A stretch of DNA of 64,000 bases. Origin: Bacteroidales bacterium (GTDB lineage: Bacteria > Bacteroidota > Bacteroidia > Bacteroidales > UBA7332). Positions 9,424 through 18,996 of this stretch are shown piece after piece. Made by a program: the position numbers and the translations under genes. The DNA is taken from the NCBI GenBank assembly GCA_028687995.1, contig JAQTZA010000011.1, forward strand, positions 1 to 64,000, written 5' to 3'. Each line of letters begins with the position of its first letter. Position 1 is the first letter of the stretch. The notes beneath the pieces were generated by a model. It was not told the origin of the DNA. It saw only the letters and a list, made by a program, of their open reading frames with translations, and did no database searches.

Positions 9424-9503
9424 GAGAAGTTAGAGGAGTTATAGAAGTTAACGGAAGTTATGTGTCGTCAAAAAAATGAATTCATATTCCTGAATCTTAT
9501 TAT

Positions 9504-10628
9504 ATGAAAAAGTGGTCCATCCTTATTCTAATGTTCCTTCTAATATTGCCTAATTCTTTTGGGCAAAAGGATAAACTATTTTTCTATAAAATCGACGGAA
9601 CGATCAATGCTGATACAGGAAAAATATCTCTGAATTTTCGTTCTGAATTTACGCCAAGTAAGAATAAAGAGATCACAACGCAGGTTAAGAATAAGCAATT
9701 TTCTTTTTCAGGATATATTCCTGCTCCTCAAGGCATATTTCTGTTTTTTGATGAGCGTTATATGTCAGCGGATTTTATTATCGAAAAAGGAGTGCAAACG
9801 ATTACGATAAATGTAGATTCTACTCGGAAAGTCCCTCAAGTGACCAACAAAACAATGAAAGATGAGTACCCTAAATATTCGGCATTCTTCAGACAAATAC
9901 ATGTGAAATGGGATTCATTCTATAAAAAAGATGATAGTCTGAGAACTCATTATAATAATCAAATGCCTGAAGATTTAAAAATAAATCAAACAAAAGAGTA
10001 CAACAATTTATGTGATTTAGACAATAGAACATTATTGCGTTATATAGAAAAAACTCCGAACTCCAATTTGGCGTTTTGGAGAGTTATTCGCTTGAGTGCT
10101 TGGGGATATGAACCAATATTTGATACCATTTACGATGCATTTTCTGAGAAACTCAAAAATGGATATGCTGGTCGAGTTTTGAACAAAAAATTAATTGAAG
10201 GAAGACAACTATCTGTCGGTAAGCAATTTCCAGTTTTGTCGTGCTTTAATATCAACAAAGAGAAGTTTTCATTAGATATTTTCTTAAAAAACAAATTTAC
10301 ATTAGTTGATTTCTGGTATAGTAGATGTGGTCCTTGTAGAGCACAATTCAATCACCTCAGAGAATTATACAGTCAATTCAATAATAAAGGGTTTGAAATT
10401 GTAGGAATATCCATAGACAAAGAAGCAGACGAAAAAAGATGGGAAGAGACTATATTTAAAGAAAAGCTGATTTGGCAGCAATATTTGGATATAAACGGAA
10501 AGGAGACTCGGAGATTATCCGTCAGTGTTTTCCCTACTAATTTCTTTATAGATAGCACAGGAAAAATAGTTTTTAAGAATATTTCTATGGAAGAATTGGA
10601 TGGATTTTTAAGCAGAACCTTGAAGTAA
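9504..10628 (+). CDS. Secreted TlpA-like thioredoxin with DUF4369-like N-terminus
   Basis: 374 residues: signal peptide (residues 1-20, ending NSFGQ), a beta-rich N-terminal part resembling DUF4369, a helical linker, and a thioredoxin-fold domain from about residue 235. The active site is WYSRCGPCRAQF, a CGPC motif, followed by the GFEIVGISIDKEADEKRWEE block and the cis-Pro region VFPTNFFID. Such proteins reduce disulfides outside the cytoplasm. It sits between hisA and hisF but has no evident link with histidine synthesis. The DNA is more AT-rich than its his neighbours, suggesting insertion into the his group. Confidence 0.88.
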   Translation: MKKWSILILMFLLILPNSFGQKDKLFFYKIDGTINADTGKISLNFRSEFTPSKNKEITTQVKNKQFSFSGYIPAPQGIFLFFDERYMSADFIIEKGVQTITINVDSTRKVPQVTNKTMKDEYPKYSAFFRQIHVKWDSFYKKDDSLRTHYNNQMPEDLKINQTKEYNNLCDLDNRTLLRYIEKTPNSNLAFWRVIRLSAWGYEPIFDTIYDAFSEKLKNGYAGRVLNKKLIEGRQLSVGKQFPVLSCFNINKEKFSLDIFLKNKFTLVDFWYSRCGPCRAQFNHLRELYSQFNNKGFEIVGISIDKEADEKRWEETIFKEKLIWQQYLDINGKETRRLSVSVFPTNFFIDSTGKIVFKNISMEELDGFLSRTLK

Positions 10629-10670
10629 TTATCCTGTAAATTGTAAATTGCTAAATTGTAAATATACTAG

Positions 10671-11426
10671 ATGTTAGCCAAACGAATTATACCTTGCCTC
10701 GATGTAAAAGACGGAACAACCGTTAAGGGCATCAATTTTGTGAACTTTCGCGACGCAGGTGATCCTGTGGAATTGGGAAAAATGTACAGCGATCAAGGCG
10801 CAGACGAGTTAGTCTATCTCGATATCACGGCTTCACACGAAGGTCGGAAGACATTTACGCACATAGTGCAGCAAGTGGCCGCCAAAGTGAGTATTCCATT
10901 TACTGTGGGTGGTGGCATCAATGAACTGAAAGATGTGGATAGGCTACTTAATGCAGGAGCCGATAAAGTCTCCATCAACTCATCGGCGTTGCGCAATCCC
11001 GATTTGATCAATCAAATCGCCAAACATTTTGGGTCTCAAGTATGCGTGGTGGCCATCGATGCTAATCTGGAAGAAAACGGATTGTGGAAATGCTACCTCA
11101 ATGGTGGTCGTGTGCCAACCGACCAAACACTTTTTTCGTGGGCAAAAGAGGTAGAGAATCGGGGCGCAGGTGAAATTCTTTTCACCAGTATGACGCACGA
11201 CGGTGTGAAAACCGGTTATGCAAACGAGGCTTTGTGTACATTATCCGAAGAGTTGCATATTCCCATCATTGCCTCTGGTGGTGCCGGAACGATGGAACAT
11301 TTCAGAGATGCCTTTACAATTGGAAAAGCTGATGCAGCATTGGCCGCCAGTGTTTTTCACTTCGGCGAAATACCCATTCAAGAGTTGAAAAGCTATTTGC
11401 GAAAAAACAATATTGTGGTCAGATAA
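10671..11426 (+). CDS. hisF: Imidazole glycerol phosphate synthase, cyclase subunit HisF
   Basis: Uses ammonia from HisH to turn PRFAR into imidazole glycerol phosphate and AICAR. Barrel signatures: [15 protein letters not shown] with Asp11, VGGGI near residue 82, CVVAIDA with the second catalytic Asp near 130, and IASGGAGT near 201. 251 residues, normal. It follows the thioredoxin gene by 42 bases of short A/T-rich repeats. HisH is encoded 2 kb upstream. Confidence 0.95.
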   Translation: MLAKRIIPCLDVKDGTTVKGINFVNFRDAGDPVELGKMYSDQGADELVYLDITASHEGRKTFTHIVQQVAAKVSIPFTVGGGINELKDVDRLLNAGADKVSINSSALRNPDLINQIAKHFGSQVCVVAIDANLEENGLWKCYLNGGRVPTDQTLFSWAKEVENRGAGEILFTSMTHDGVKTGYANEALCTLSEELHIPIIASGGAGTMEHFRDAFTIGKADAALAASVFHFGEIPIQELKSYLRKNNIVVR

Positions 11427-11453
11427 ATCACTTTAATTTTTAAGAAAAACACT

Positions 11454-13088
11454 ATGAATCAAGCCATTGAAATATTAAATCTAATCGATTCCTATTTAGG
11501 TAGTGCCGATTGGTTTGTCTATCTCCTTTTTGGAACGGGCGTTTTCTTTACTTTCTATCTCGGATTTCCTCAAATTCGATTTTTCACCCGTGGCTGGAGT
11601 AATCTATTTTCTTCATCCAAGAAAAGTGTAGGCGATACCTCTAAATTCCAATCCTTGACAACCGCTCTTTCGGGGACGGTTGGAACTGGAAACATTGCTG
11701 GTGTGGCGTTGGCGATTCACTTAGGAGGACCAGCAGCACTTTTTTGGATGATGGTTTGCGCTTTTTTCGGCATGACACTCAAATTCGTAGAGGTAACGCT
11801 CTCCCACCGCTATCGAGAAGTGGCAGAAGATGGTAGCATTGCTGGAGGTCCGATGTATTATATGAAAAACAGACTTAAAATGCCATGGCTCGGTGCAATT
11901 TTCTCATTAGCAACGATAGCTTGTTGCTTTGGAACGGGTGGATTGCCGCAAATGAATAGCATGTCGATGGTATTATTCACTACGTTTCACATCGAAACAT
12001 GGATTACGGGAGTTGTCGTAACAACATTAATTGGATTGGCTATTATTGGTGGAATAAAAAGCATCGCTCGAATCAACGTAGCGTTGGCACCAGCAATGGC
12101 CATTTTCTATATTCTGGGAGCACTCTCAGTCATTATATATAATTATACTCAGATCCCACTGGCTCTTGAGACACTTTTCTTAGATTCATTCAACGGGACA
12201 GCAGCAACCGGAGGATTTTTAGGCGCTACAGTCTCTTTGGCATTCAACCGAGGTATGAATCGTGGACTTTTCTCGAACGAAGCCGGACAAGGCTCCTCAC
12301 CTATTGTTCACGCTGCTTCTAAAACATCAAATCCCTTGCACGAAGGGTTTGTGGCGTTATTGGAGCCATTTATCGACACAATTGTGATCTGCTTCTTAAC
12401 AGGTATGGCTATTTTGACAACAAATACTTGGAACGAAAAAAGTTATAACGTTTTCCAGAATGCGGATCTTTCCGTTGTACAAGGATTGTATAGCGAATCG
12501 AACCCAGATCAATTAGCGCAGCTTCATAAACACATCACCAAAGAGAATACTTTACCCTTATTCACAGGAGATCTAGAGATAAAAGATGGGAAGTTAGTCA
12601 ACGGAGATGTTACGCTGATTAACGCCAGATCTGTGGCAGAAAACATCACCTTTTCAGATGCGAATAACCAACCATTTAACGGGCGAATTGGAGTTGCAAA
12701 TGGGAAAGTAGCTGAAAATAAAGCACGAATCAGCGGAAAATCGCTCGTGCATAGTACCAGCCTTTCGCTTTTCGCATTCTCTCGTGGATTTTTTGGAGAT
12801 TGGGGACGCTATATTGTGACCATCAGTCTATTTCTGTTTGCCTTTTCAACAGCTATTTCGTGGTCGTATTATGGCGATAGAGCTGTCACCTATTTGTGGG
12901 GAACCAAATACATTATTTGGTACAAAATTCTCTACCTCGGTGGATTGCTTTTAGCATCTGTTACAGACACAACCATTGTATGGGCATTTTCAGCAGTAAC
13001 CATAGTATTGATGACTTTCCCTAACTTAATTGGATTGATTTTATTGAGAAAAGAGGTAAAAAATATGGTTGTGGAATACAAAGATTAG
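11454..13088 (+). CDS. Sodium/alanine-type symporter (AGCS family)
   Basis: Inner-membrane amino-acid:sodium symporter. Family signatures include GTVGTGNIAGVALAIHLGGP near residue 74 and FNRGMNRGLFSNEAGQGSSP near 264. About ten membrane segments are visible. 544 residues is long for the family because residues 325-430, between late membrane segments, form a mostly hydrophilic insert. The final two or three membrane segments follow it. It begins 27 bases after hisF, so it may be read through from the his group, but substrate is not predictable. Confidence 0.9.
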   Translation: MNQAIEILNLIDSYLGSADWFVYLLFGTGVFFTFYLGFPQIRFFTRGWSNLFSSSKKSVGDTSKFQSLTTALSGTVGTGNIAGVALAIHLGGPAALFWMMVCAFFGMTLKFVEVTLSHRYREVAEDGSIAGGPMYYMKNRLKMPWLGAIFSLATIACCFGTGGLPQMNSMSMVLFTTFHIETWITGVVVTTLIGLAIIGGIKSIARINVALAPAMAIFYILGALSVIIYNYTQIPLALETLFLDSFNGTAATGGFLGATVSLAFNRGMNRGLFSNEAGQGSSPIVHAASKTSNPLHEGFVALLEPFIDTIVICFLTGMAILTTNTWNEKSYNVFQNADLSVVQGLYSESNPDQLAQLHKHITKENTLPLFTGDLEIKDGKLVNGDVTLINARSVAENITFSDANNQPFNGRIGVANGKVAENKARISGKSLVHSTSLSLFAFSRGFFGDWGRYIVTISLFLFAFSTAISWSYYGDRAVTYLWGTKYIIWYKILYLGGLLLASVTDTTIVWAFSAVTIVLMTFPNLIGLILLRKEVKNMVVEYKD

Positions 13089-13169
13089 GGAAAAATCTAT
13101 AAAATATTTCTTTCTCTACTTTAAAAACAATTTGAAAAGTCTATCTTCGTTTATAGAAAAAACATCAAT

Positions 13170-13892
13170 ATGAGAAAACTCATTTTATTAACCGCTTTTA
13201 TCCTACTGACTTTGGGTAAAACGTTTGCACAAGAATACATTGAACAAAACCAGCCCACTGTAGATTTTAAGCGCCTTCATTATGGTTTTTCAATCGGTTT
13301 AAATTCACAAAATCTACTTTTCTCCCATGTGGATCAATCGCTAAATTCACAGCAATGGTACGCCGAAATTCCTTCGCTCAATCCTGGTTTTAGTGTAGGT
13401 TTGGTAAGTGACTTATCTCTGGGAAGATACTTCAATCTCCGATTCAATCCGGGTCTTCATTTTGGAAGTAAAGGGATCGTTATGAGAGAATTTTCAAGCA
13501 ATACGGAGGTCAAACAGGATTTAAAATCGAATTACCTTTATCTCCCTTTGGAAATAAAATATTCATCCCTTCGTCTCAATAATTCTCGACCCTATTTGAT
13601 GTTTGGGGGCGCTGTGGCTTACGATTTAGCTGGTGCTAAAGGTGATACCGAATATTTACGACTTAATCCGATGGATTTTTATCTTGAAGTGGGTGTTGGT
13701 TGCGATATCTACTACAACTATTTCAAATTGATTCCTGAGTTGAAATTTTGTTTTGGATTGGCTAATGTATTGGACAAACAAAGGAGTGACTTAGAAATTC
13801 CAACAAATGGTTCTTTTAATCCCAAAACTTATACTCAAGCCCTTTCAAAAGCGGCTTCTCGCCTAATTGTCCTTACTTTTTATTTTGAATAA
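13170..13892 (+). CDS. porT: PorT-like outer-membrane protein of the type IX secretion system
   Basis: 240 residues with a signal peptide (to about residue 20, TFAQ) followed by an eight-strand type beta-barrel pattern. The sequence RFNPGLHFGSKG and the YLYLPLEIKYSS strand agree with PorT-family proteins needed for T9SS export and gliding. Known from family work, PorT acts as an accessory outer-membrane component. Four other proteins in the window carry T9SS sorting domains, consistent with a working system. Its last 20 bases overlap the end of the convergent GH3 gene. Generic PorT-family barrels are common, so the exact assignment is moderate. Confidence 0.7.
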   Translation: MRKLILLTAFILLTLGKTFAQEYIEQNQPTVDFKRLHYGFSIGLNSQNLLFSHVDQSLNSQQWYAEIPSLNPGFSVGLVSDLSLGRYFNLRFNPGLHFGSKGIVMREFSSNTEVKQDLKSNYLYLPLEIKYSSLRLNNSRPYLMFGGAVAYDLAGAKGDTEYLRLNPMDFYLEVGVGCDIYYNYFKLIPELKFCFGLANVLDKQRSDLEIPTNGSFNPKTYTQALSKAASRLIVLTFYFE

Positions 13893-16878
13893 GCGATTGA
13901 TAAATGGCCTCTTGGATTAAAGTTCTTGTATCCATTTCAGACAATTTCTTGTTCCAACGATTGGGATAAACCCGATTAGATAAGAATATATAAATCAAGT
14001 GATTATCTGGATCTACCCAAAAACAAGTTCCAGTAAAACCAGTATGTCCATAAGTTGAAAGTGGTGCCGAATCGCATGTAGGCCCTTGGTTGGGCTTTTC
14101 TGGATTTGGCTTATCAAATCCTAAACCACGTCTACTATCAGGACTTTTCATTTGCGTAAATATTTGCATTGTCTCCTTTTTCACAAATCTGTCTTCTCCG
14201 TATTCACCGTCATTCAGATACATCTGACATAATTTTGCCAAGTCATTGGCATTTGCAAAAAGCCCTGCATTGCCCTCTACTCCACCAGATAAAGCGGCTA
14301 ACTCATCGTGAGGATAACCAATCAACATCTGTTTACGAAAAAAATGATCATTTTCTGTAGGCGCAATTTTCAGTCTATCTATTCGAGCAAGAGGAAGATA
14401 TCCAGTAGAATATGCTCCCAATTTTGGATATAAATTTTTAGTCAGAAAAGTATCAATCGTCGTATGAGAAAGATATTCCACCATTTTTCGTAACAGCATG
14501 AAATTAAGATCACTATATACATATTTCTGTTTCGATCCCAATTTTGCATCTACAATTTTCTTCATCATCACAGCGTGAAACGACGGATTAATATAAAAAT
14601 TTTCTGCAACTGGAATAGAGTAAGGCGCAATAGCAGTATCTGACACGTATTCATTCAAAAACTTGAAATTCCTTTGGGCAAAACTATTTTCATCAATTTG
14701 GAGTGCATATTTTGTGCTTTTTTTCTTACTTATCAAATCACCTTCATAACTTTTCGGGTCAATTAATAATTGATTGAATGGAATAAAAGAGGGTAACCCC
14801 GATTGATGAAACAGTGCCTCTTTTACCGTAATATCTCCTTTATCGGTTTTTTTTAATTCGGGAATGAATGTTTCCAATTTATCCCGCAGCAAAAATTTAT
14901 CCTGATCATAGAGCATCATCAATGCCGGAAGCGTTGCGGTCGCTTTGGTCATGGAGGCAATATCATATACATCGAAAACATCTACTGGATGCGTATTTGC
15001 GTAATCGAAATAACCAAATCCTTTATTATATACTACGGCTCCATCTTTTGCTACTAATACCTGACAACCGGGTATAGCCCCTTCTGATATTGCCCTTTTT
15101 ACCAAAGAATCTATCAGCATTAGTTTTCGAGAATCAAGCCCAACCGATTCTGGCAACTCATACGCCAGACGTGTTTTGTGAGTACTCAAACCCACACCAT
15201 TAGCAAAAAGTGTATCGATAGAAACCGATAATTTACCCTTTGCCTCTACTCCACCAAATAGCAATTGAGCGGCATAATTCTGCACATCCGGCGTCGCTTC
15301 GTAAGCCATTAGCACTCCATCGGCCCGGTTCACTTCAGCAGCATAGGGTCGAGTCTTGAAAGGAGATGTAAAAAATGAAAGAATTACTCGATTTTTGGAG
15401 GAAAGCAACGATAAAATTTGATTTAATCTTTCTGGAAATCCCTCTTTATCACTGTAAACAGCAACCAAAATGGTTGAATATTCTGTCAATGCTGCCGCAA
15501 TCGATTTGACTTGATCGACAGTATTAGTTTCGGTGATCGTATAAAGTGTAGTCTTAGCATACAGTTTGGTCATTGAATAGAACATACTATTTTTTTCACC
15601 CAAACTAACAACAGCGATAGATTGCTTATCCAAATCTTTGATCGGAACAATATTCGCTTTATTCTTCAACAAAGAGAGCGAATTTGCAGTCAAATTTCGA
15701 TCTAATAGTTCACTATCTCTTGTATTCAGACGATTGACCAATCCATTCGTATCAATTGGATCGTAGTGATTGAGGCCACAAATGTATTTGTAGGTGAGAA
15801 CTTTACAACATTTTATGGCAATAGATTGCTCACTGATTTCGCCTCGTGCCACCGCCTGACGAACGGAATCAACTTCTGCCGCTGGATTTAATGGATTGAG
15901 CAGCACATCATTTCCGGCTTGCAAAGCTTTCACAGAAACGCTTTTGCCATCGCGGGAAATCGCTTTCATCACCAATGCATCGGTAAAAATCAATCCTTCA
16001 AAACCCAGTTCATTCTTCAGTAAATCAGTCACCAAACTGCTTGAAAGCGAAGCCGGAATGGTATCGGAATCGAACGCCGGTAAATACAGATGACCGACCA
16101 TCAAACCCGATAAACCTTCGTTGATGTATTTCTTGAATGGATAAAGTTCCAGTGAATCGAGTCGTGAAAGAGTTAAATCGACAATGGGTAAGTTAAGATG
16201 CGAATCAATCGAGGTATCGCCATGACCTGGAAAATGCTTTCCAACAGACAATACATGACCGCTCTCAAGTCCTTTGGAATAAGCAACAGCGGCAGCCGAC
16301 ACCCGCTCACGATTTTCTCCAAAAGAGCGAATATTGATTACCGGATTATCAGGATTGTTGTTAATATCAAGCACCGGCGCAAAATTTATCTGAATTCCCA
16401 TCAACTTACATTCACGCGCTACTTCTCTTCCATATTCGTAAACCAACCGGGTATCTCTGAGGGCACCTAAAGCAATATTTTTAGGAAAACGAGGTGTTGA
16501 TTCGATGCGCATTGACAAGCCCCACTCACCATCCAAAGCGATAAACAGCGGAACACGCGACTTCGATTGTATTAAATTTGTCAGATTTGCCTGTGTCTCG
16601 ATTTTAGATTTTGCAAATAGAAAACCACCCACTTTTTGGTTTTGAATAAACGAATAGAGCTTCTCTTGATTGTTTTTCGACATAGAAGCATCGACAGTAA
16701 TCATAAAAAGCTGACCAATCTGTTCATCCAACGACAAGGTAGAAAAAACAGAATCGACCCAAGCATTCATCTCCCTCTTATTCGACATCTGAGATAGCAG
16801 ATGGGGAGTTACAGCCAGCGACGATTGTGCAAAAAAGAAAATGAATAACAGAGATGCAAAGCTTTTTTTTCTACTCAT
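13873..16878 (-). CDS. GH3 beta-N-acetylglucosaminidase fused to class C beta-lactamase-like domain
   Basis: 1,001 residues with a signal peptide (to about 22). The first half is a glycoside hydrolase family 3 enzyme of NagZ type: KHFPGHGDTSIDSH near residue 212 carries the His/Asp pair typical of bacterial N-acetylglucosaminidases, followed by a C-terminal GH3 domain. From about 590 there is a serine-hydrolase domain: SMTK near 640 (Ser nucleophile and Lys), YSDLN near 786 in the place of YxN, and HTGFTG near 942 in the place of KTG. The pairing points to peptidoglycan-fragment turnover in the periplasm. The gene for the phosphatase upstream overlaps it by eight bases. Confidence 0.92.
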   Translation of the reverse strand: MSRKKSFASLLFIFFFAQSSLAVTPHLLSQMSNKREMNAWVDSVFSTLSLDEQIGQLFMITVDASMSKNNQEKLYSFIQNQKVGGFLFAKSKIETQANLTNLIQSKSRVPLFIALDGEWGLSMRIESTPRFPKNIALGALRDTRLVYEYGREVARECKLMGIQINFAPVLDINNNPDNPVINIRSFGENRERVSAAAVAYSKGLESGHVLSVGKHFPGHGDTSIDSHLNLPIVDLTLSRLDSLELYPFKKYINEGLSGLMVGHLYLPAFDSDTIPASLSSSLVTDLLKNELGFEGLIFTDALVMKAISRDGKSVSVKALQAGNDVLLNPLNPAAEVDSVRQAVARGEISEQSIAIKCCKVLTYKYICGLNHYDPIDTNGLVNRLNTRDSELLDRNLTANSLSLLKNKANIVPIKDLDKQSIAVVSLGEKNSMFYSMTKLYAKTTLYTITETNTVDQVKSIAAALTEYSTILVAVYSDKEGFPERLNQILSLLSSKNRVILSFFTSPFKTRPYAAEVNRADGVLMAYEATPDVQNYAAQLLFGGVEAKGKLSVSIDTLFANGVGLSTHKTRLAYELPESVGLDSRKLMLIDSLVKRAISEGAIPGCQVLVAKDGAVVYNKGFGYFDYANTHPVDVFDVYDIASMTKATATLPALMMLYDQDKFLLRDKLETFIPELKKTDKGDITVKEALFHQSGLPSFIPFNQLLIDPKSYEGDLISKKKSTKYALQIDENSFAQRNFKFLNEYVSDTAIAPYSIPVAENFYINPSFHAVMMKKIVDAKLGSKQKYVYSDLNFMLLRKMVEYLSHTTIDTFLTKNLYPKLGAYSTGYLPLARIDRLKIAPTENDHFFRKQMLIGYPHDELAALSGGVEGNAGLFANANDLAKLCQMYLNDGEYGEDRFVKKETMQIFTQMKSPDSRRGLGFDKPNPEKPNQGPTCDSAPLSTYGHTGFTGTCFWVDPDNHLIYIFLSNRVYPNRWNKKLSEMDTRTLIQEAIYQSLIQNKK

Positions 16879-17710
16879 TCCAAACTAATTCTAATTGATC
16901 AACCTCTAAACCCATCTTCCCAGCATGGTTGATAACCACCGGTTTTCCATCCAAATTGGCAATTTGAAGTGCATCTTTCAGAAAAGTATGGCTGTGTCCA
17001 CCTAAAATTACATCAATGTTCCGACTTTTGGCAGCCAGCTCCATATCACCAATTTTGTTCTCCCAAGCTTCGTAACTGATGCCTAAATGCGAAAGCACAA
17101 TAACGACATCGCAATGCTCTTCAGTTTTCAGCAATTGAGCATATTTATTGGCCGTTTCTATGGGATTCAAATAGACGATTCCTTCGTATTTCTTGGCAGG
17201 GATCAATCCTTTAGGTTCAACGCCAATGCCAATAACACCAATTTTCAAATCTGCGCGATGAAAAATCACATACGGTTTTATCAATTTTTTCAGCGATGTT
17301 TCCGACACATCGTAATTGGCGCAAATAATGGGATATTTGGCTCTTCTCAATGCTCTTGCTAACGATTCGATGCCATTATCAAATTCGTGGTTACCAAGTG
17401 TTCCCGCATCGTATTTCAAACGGTTCATCATCTCAATTTCCACCTTTCCTTTGAATGCGTTAAAGTATGGCGTACCTTGACAAAAATCGCCATCGTCGAA
17501 CAACAGCAGCGACGGATTTGCTTTTCGAAGTTCTTTCAAAAGTGCTTCCCTGCGGGCCATTCCTCCTTGATCAGGGAATTTTGACGCATTTTTGGAAGTC
17601 GGTTCTATTTGGCTGTGAGTATCGTTGGTATGTGCAATTACCAATTTTTTTTCTGCCGATAGATCACTAATAAAGAATGTGATCAGCACTATAAGTATCG
17701 CTCGTTTCAT
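16871..17710 (-). CDS. 5'-nucleotidase, metallophosphatase domain only
   Basis: 279 residues with a signal peptide (to about residue 19). It contains the calcineurin-like half of a UshA/5'-nucleotidase: AHTNDTHS with metal-binding Asp and His, DDGDFCQGTP, GNHEFDNG and GGHSHTFL. The C-terminal 5'-nucleotidase domain is missing here but encoded by the gene directly upstream (17723-18487), 12 bases away. The two together would make a periplasmic nucleotidase. It overlaps the start of the GH3 gene by eight bases, so the three genes are probably one operon. Confidence 0.9.
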   Translation of the reverse strand: MKRAILIVLITFFISDLSAEKKLVIAHTNDTHSQIEPTSKNASKFPDQGGMARREALLKELRKANPSLLLFDDGDFCQGTPYFNAFKGKVEIEMMNRLKYDAGTLGNHEFDNGIESLARALRRAKYPIICANYDVSETSLKKLIKPYVIFHRADLKIGVIGIGVEPKGLIPAKKYEGIVYLNPIETANKYAQLLKTEEHCDVVIVLSHLGISYEAWENKIGDMELAAKSRNIDVILGGHSHTFLKDALQIANLDGKPVVINHAGKMGLEVDQLELVWNE

Positions 17711-17722
17711 CTTCGTCTAATT

Positions 17723-18487
17723 TTATTTCATTACAGTTATCCGACCATCCAATTTTGCCGTTACAGCTTTTCCTGCTTTCGTACAACTTCTCACGTAGTC
17801 TAGCATTACATCTCGCAATAAAAGACCAGTCTGTTTTCGGTCAGTCGCTTTTTTTAGCGCAATCATCCCATCGTTTCCATCAGCCAGATAATCGATTGTA
17901 GCCACGGTGTAGATTTTGTCGTCTTGAATTGTTGAAGCTCCGATATAGAGATCCGTTACTTTCGAATCGGAGATTTTAAGGGTAGCACCACTCACTCCTG
18001 CACCACCATTTTGGGCAATAAAATCGAATGCTTCCTTCAAATCCTTGCCTTTAATGGATAATACAACCAACTGATTATCGAACGGATAAACTTCAAAAAT
18101 ATTCCCAACGGTGATATTCCCTTTCCGAATTGTGTTTCGCAAACCACCATCGTTCATAAAACCGACATCAACACGAGTTGGTGTAAATTTCGATCCTATT
18201 TCTCGCATCACATCAGCAGTCAGATTCAACAAAAGCGATTCGGGAATTCCACCGCCTAGTTCAACAGGAGTAACACCGATTACTTCGTTCATCTGCTTAC
18301 TCATCTGTTTTTTATACTTTTCAATAAGCTTTACTGTTTTCGGATTCACCAAACTATCGTATTGCGAAGTGATTTGGTAACTTGTACGCTTCACGGATTG
18401 AAGTTCGAGCGGTTTTTGAGCAAAACCAACTGTTCCGGCAAGCAGAAAAACTAATACTAACGATTTTATTCTATTCATTTGCTTCAT
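17723..18487 (-). CDS. 5'-nucleotidase, C-terminal substrate-binding domain only
   Basis: 254 residues. Signal peptide (about 1-23), then the C-terminal domain of UshA/5'-nucleotidases: VDVGFMNDGGLRNTIRKGNI and VYPFDNQLVVLSIKGKDL are the typical substrate-pocket segments, and VATIDYLADGNDG follows. It lacks the metallophosphatase half, which is the next gene downstream. Both have signal peptides, so they could meet in the periplasm as a two-chain enzyme. The order is reversed from that of a single-chain enzyme. Possible starts are 18487 and 18478. Confidence 0.88.
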   Translation of the reverse strand: MKQMNRIKSLVLVFLLAGTVGFAQKPLELQSVKRTSYQITSQYDSLVNPKTVKLIEKYKKQMSKQMNEVIGVTPVELGGGIPESLLLNLTADVMREIGSKFTPTRVDVGFMNDGGLRNTIRKGNITVGNIFEVYPFDNQLVVLSIKGKDLKEAFDFIAQNGGAGVSGATLKISDSKVTDLYIGASTIQDDKIYTVATIDYLADGNDGMIALKKATDRKQTGLLLRDVMLDYVRSCTKAGKAVTAKLDGRITVMK

Positions 18488-18507
18488 TCTTTAATTGTCC
18501 ATTTTCC

Positions 18508-18996
18508 TCAACCCAATTCTATGACTTCCAAATCCTTGAAATCACCTTGATCTATTGTGAACCGAATCAATGTGCGTTGCTTGTGAAAACCCTGTTTACC
18601 GGCTGCTCCAGGATTGATGTAGAGCATATTCAGTTTTTTGTCAAACTTTACTCTCAGAATATGAGAATGCCCGCACACAAACAGTTTCGGTGGATTTGAA
18701 TAGAGTTCCGGGATGATTTCGGGCGCATATTTACCAGGATGGCCGCCAATATGGGTCAGCCAAACATCCGCTCCTTCAATGGTAAAACGAGAATTTACAG
18801 GAAACATCCGCCTCAGTTCATGACCGTCAATATTTCCCACCACCGCTCGAAGCGGCTTTATTTCAGCCAATCGATCCGCTAATTCCACCGAACCGATATC
18901 GCCCGTATGCCATATTTCATCACATTCGCTGAAATACTGAACGTATTTTTCGTCCCACCAGGCATGTGTGTCCGAGAGTAAACCGATGCGAACCAT
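18508..18996 (-). CDS. Small metallophosphoesterase (YfcE/MJ0936 type)
   Basis: 162 residues, cytoplasmic. Metal-binding motifs: GLLSDTHAW at the start, HTGDIGS, VVGNIDGHE, THIGGHPG, and CGHSHILR. The length and motif spacing match the MJ0936/YfcE phosphodiesterases active on phosphodiester model substrates; the natural substrate is unknown. Its ATG overlaps the kdsA stop by one base (TAATG), so it is translated with kdsA. Confidence 0.9.
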   Translation of the reverse strand: MVRIGLLSDTHAWWDEKYVQYFSECDEIWHTGDIGSVELADRLAEIKPLRAVVGNIDGHELRRMFPVNSRFTIEGADVWLTHIGGHPGKYAPEIIPELYSNPPKLFVCGHSHILRVKFDKKLNMLYINPGAAGKQGFHKQRTLIRFTIDQGDFKDLEVIELG

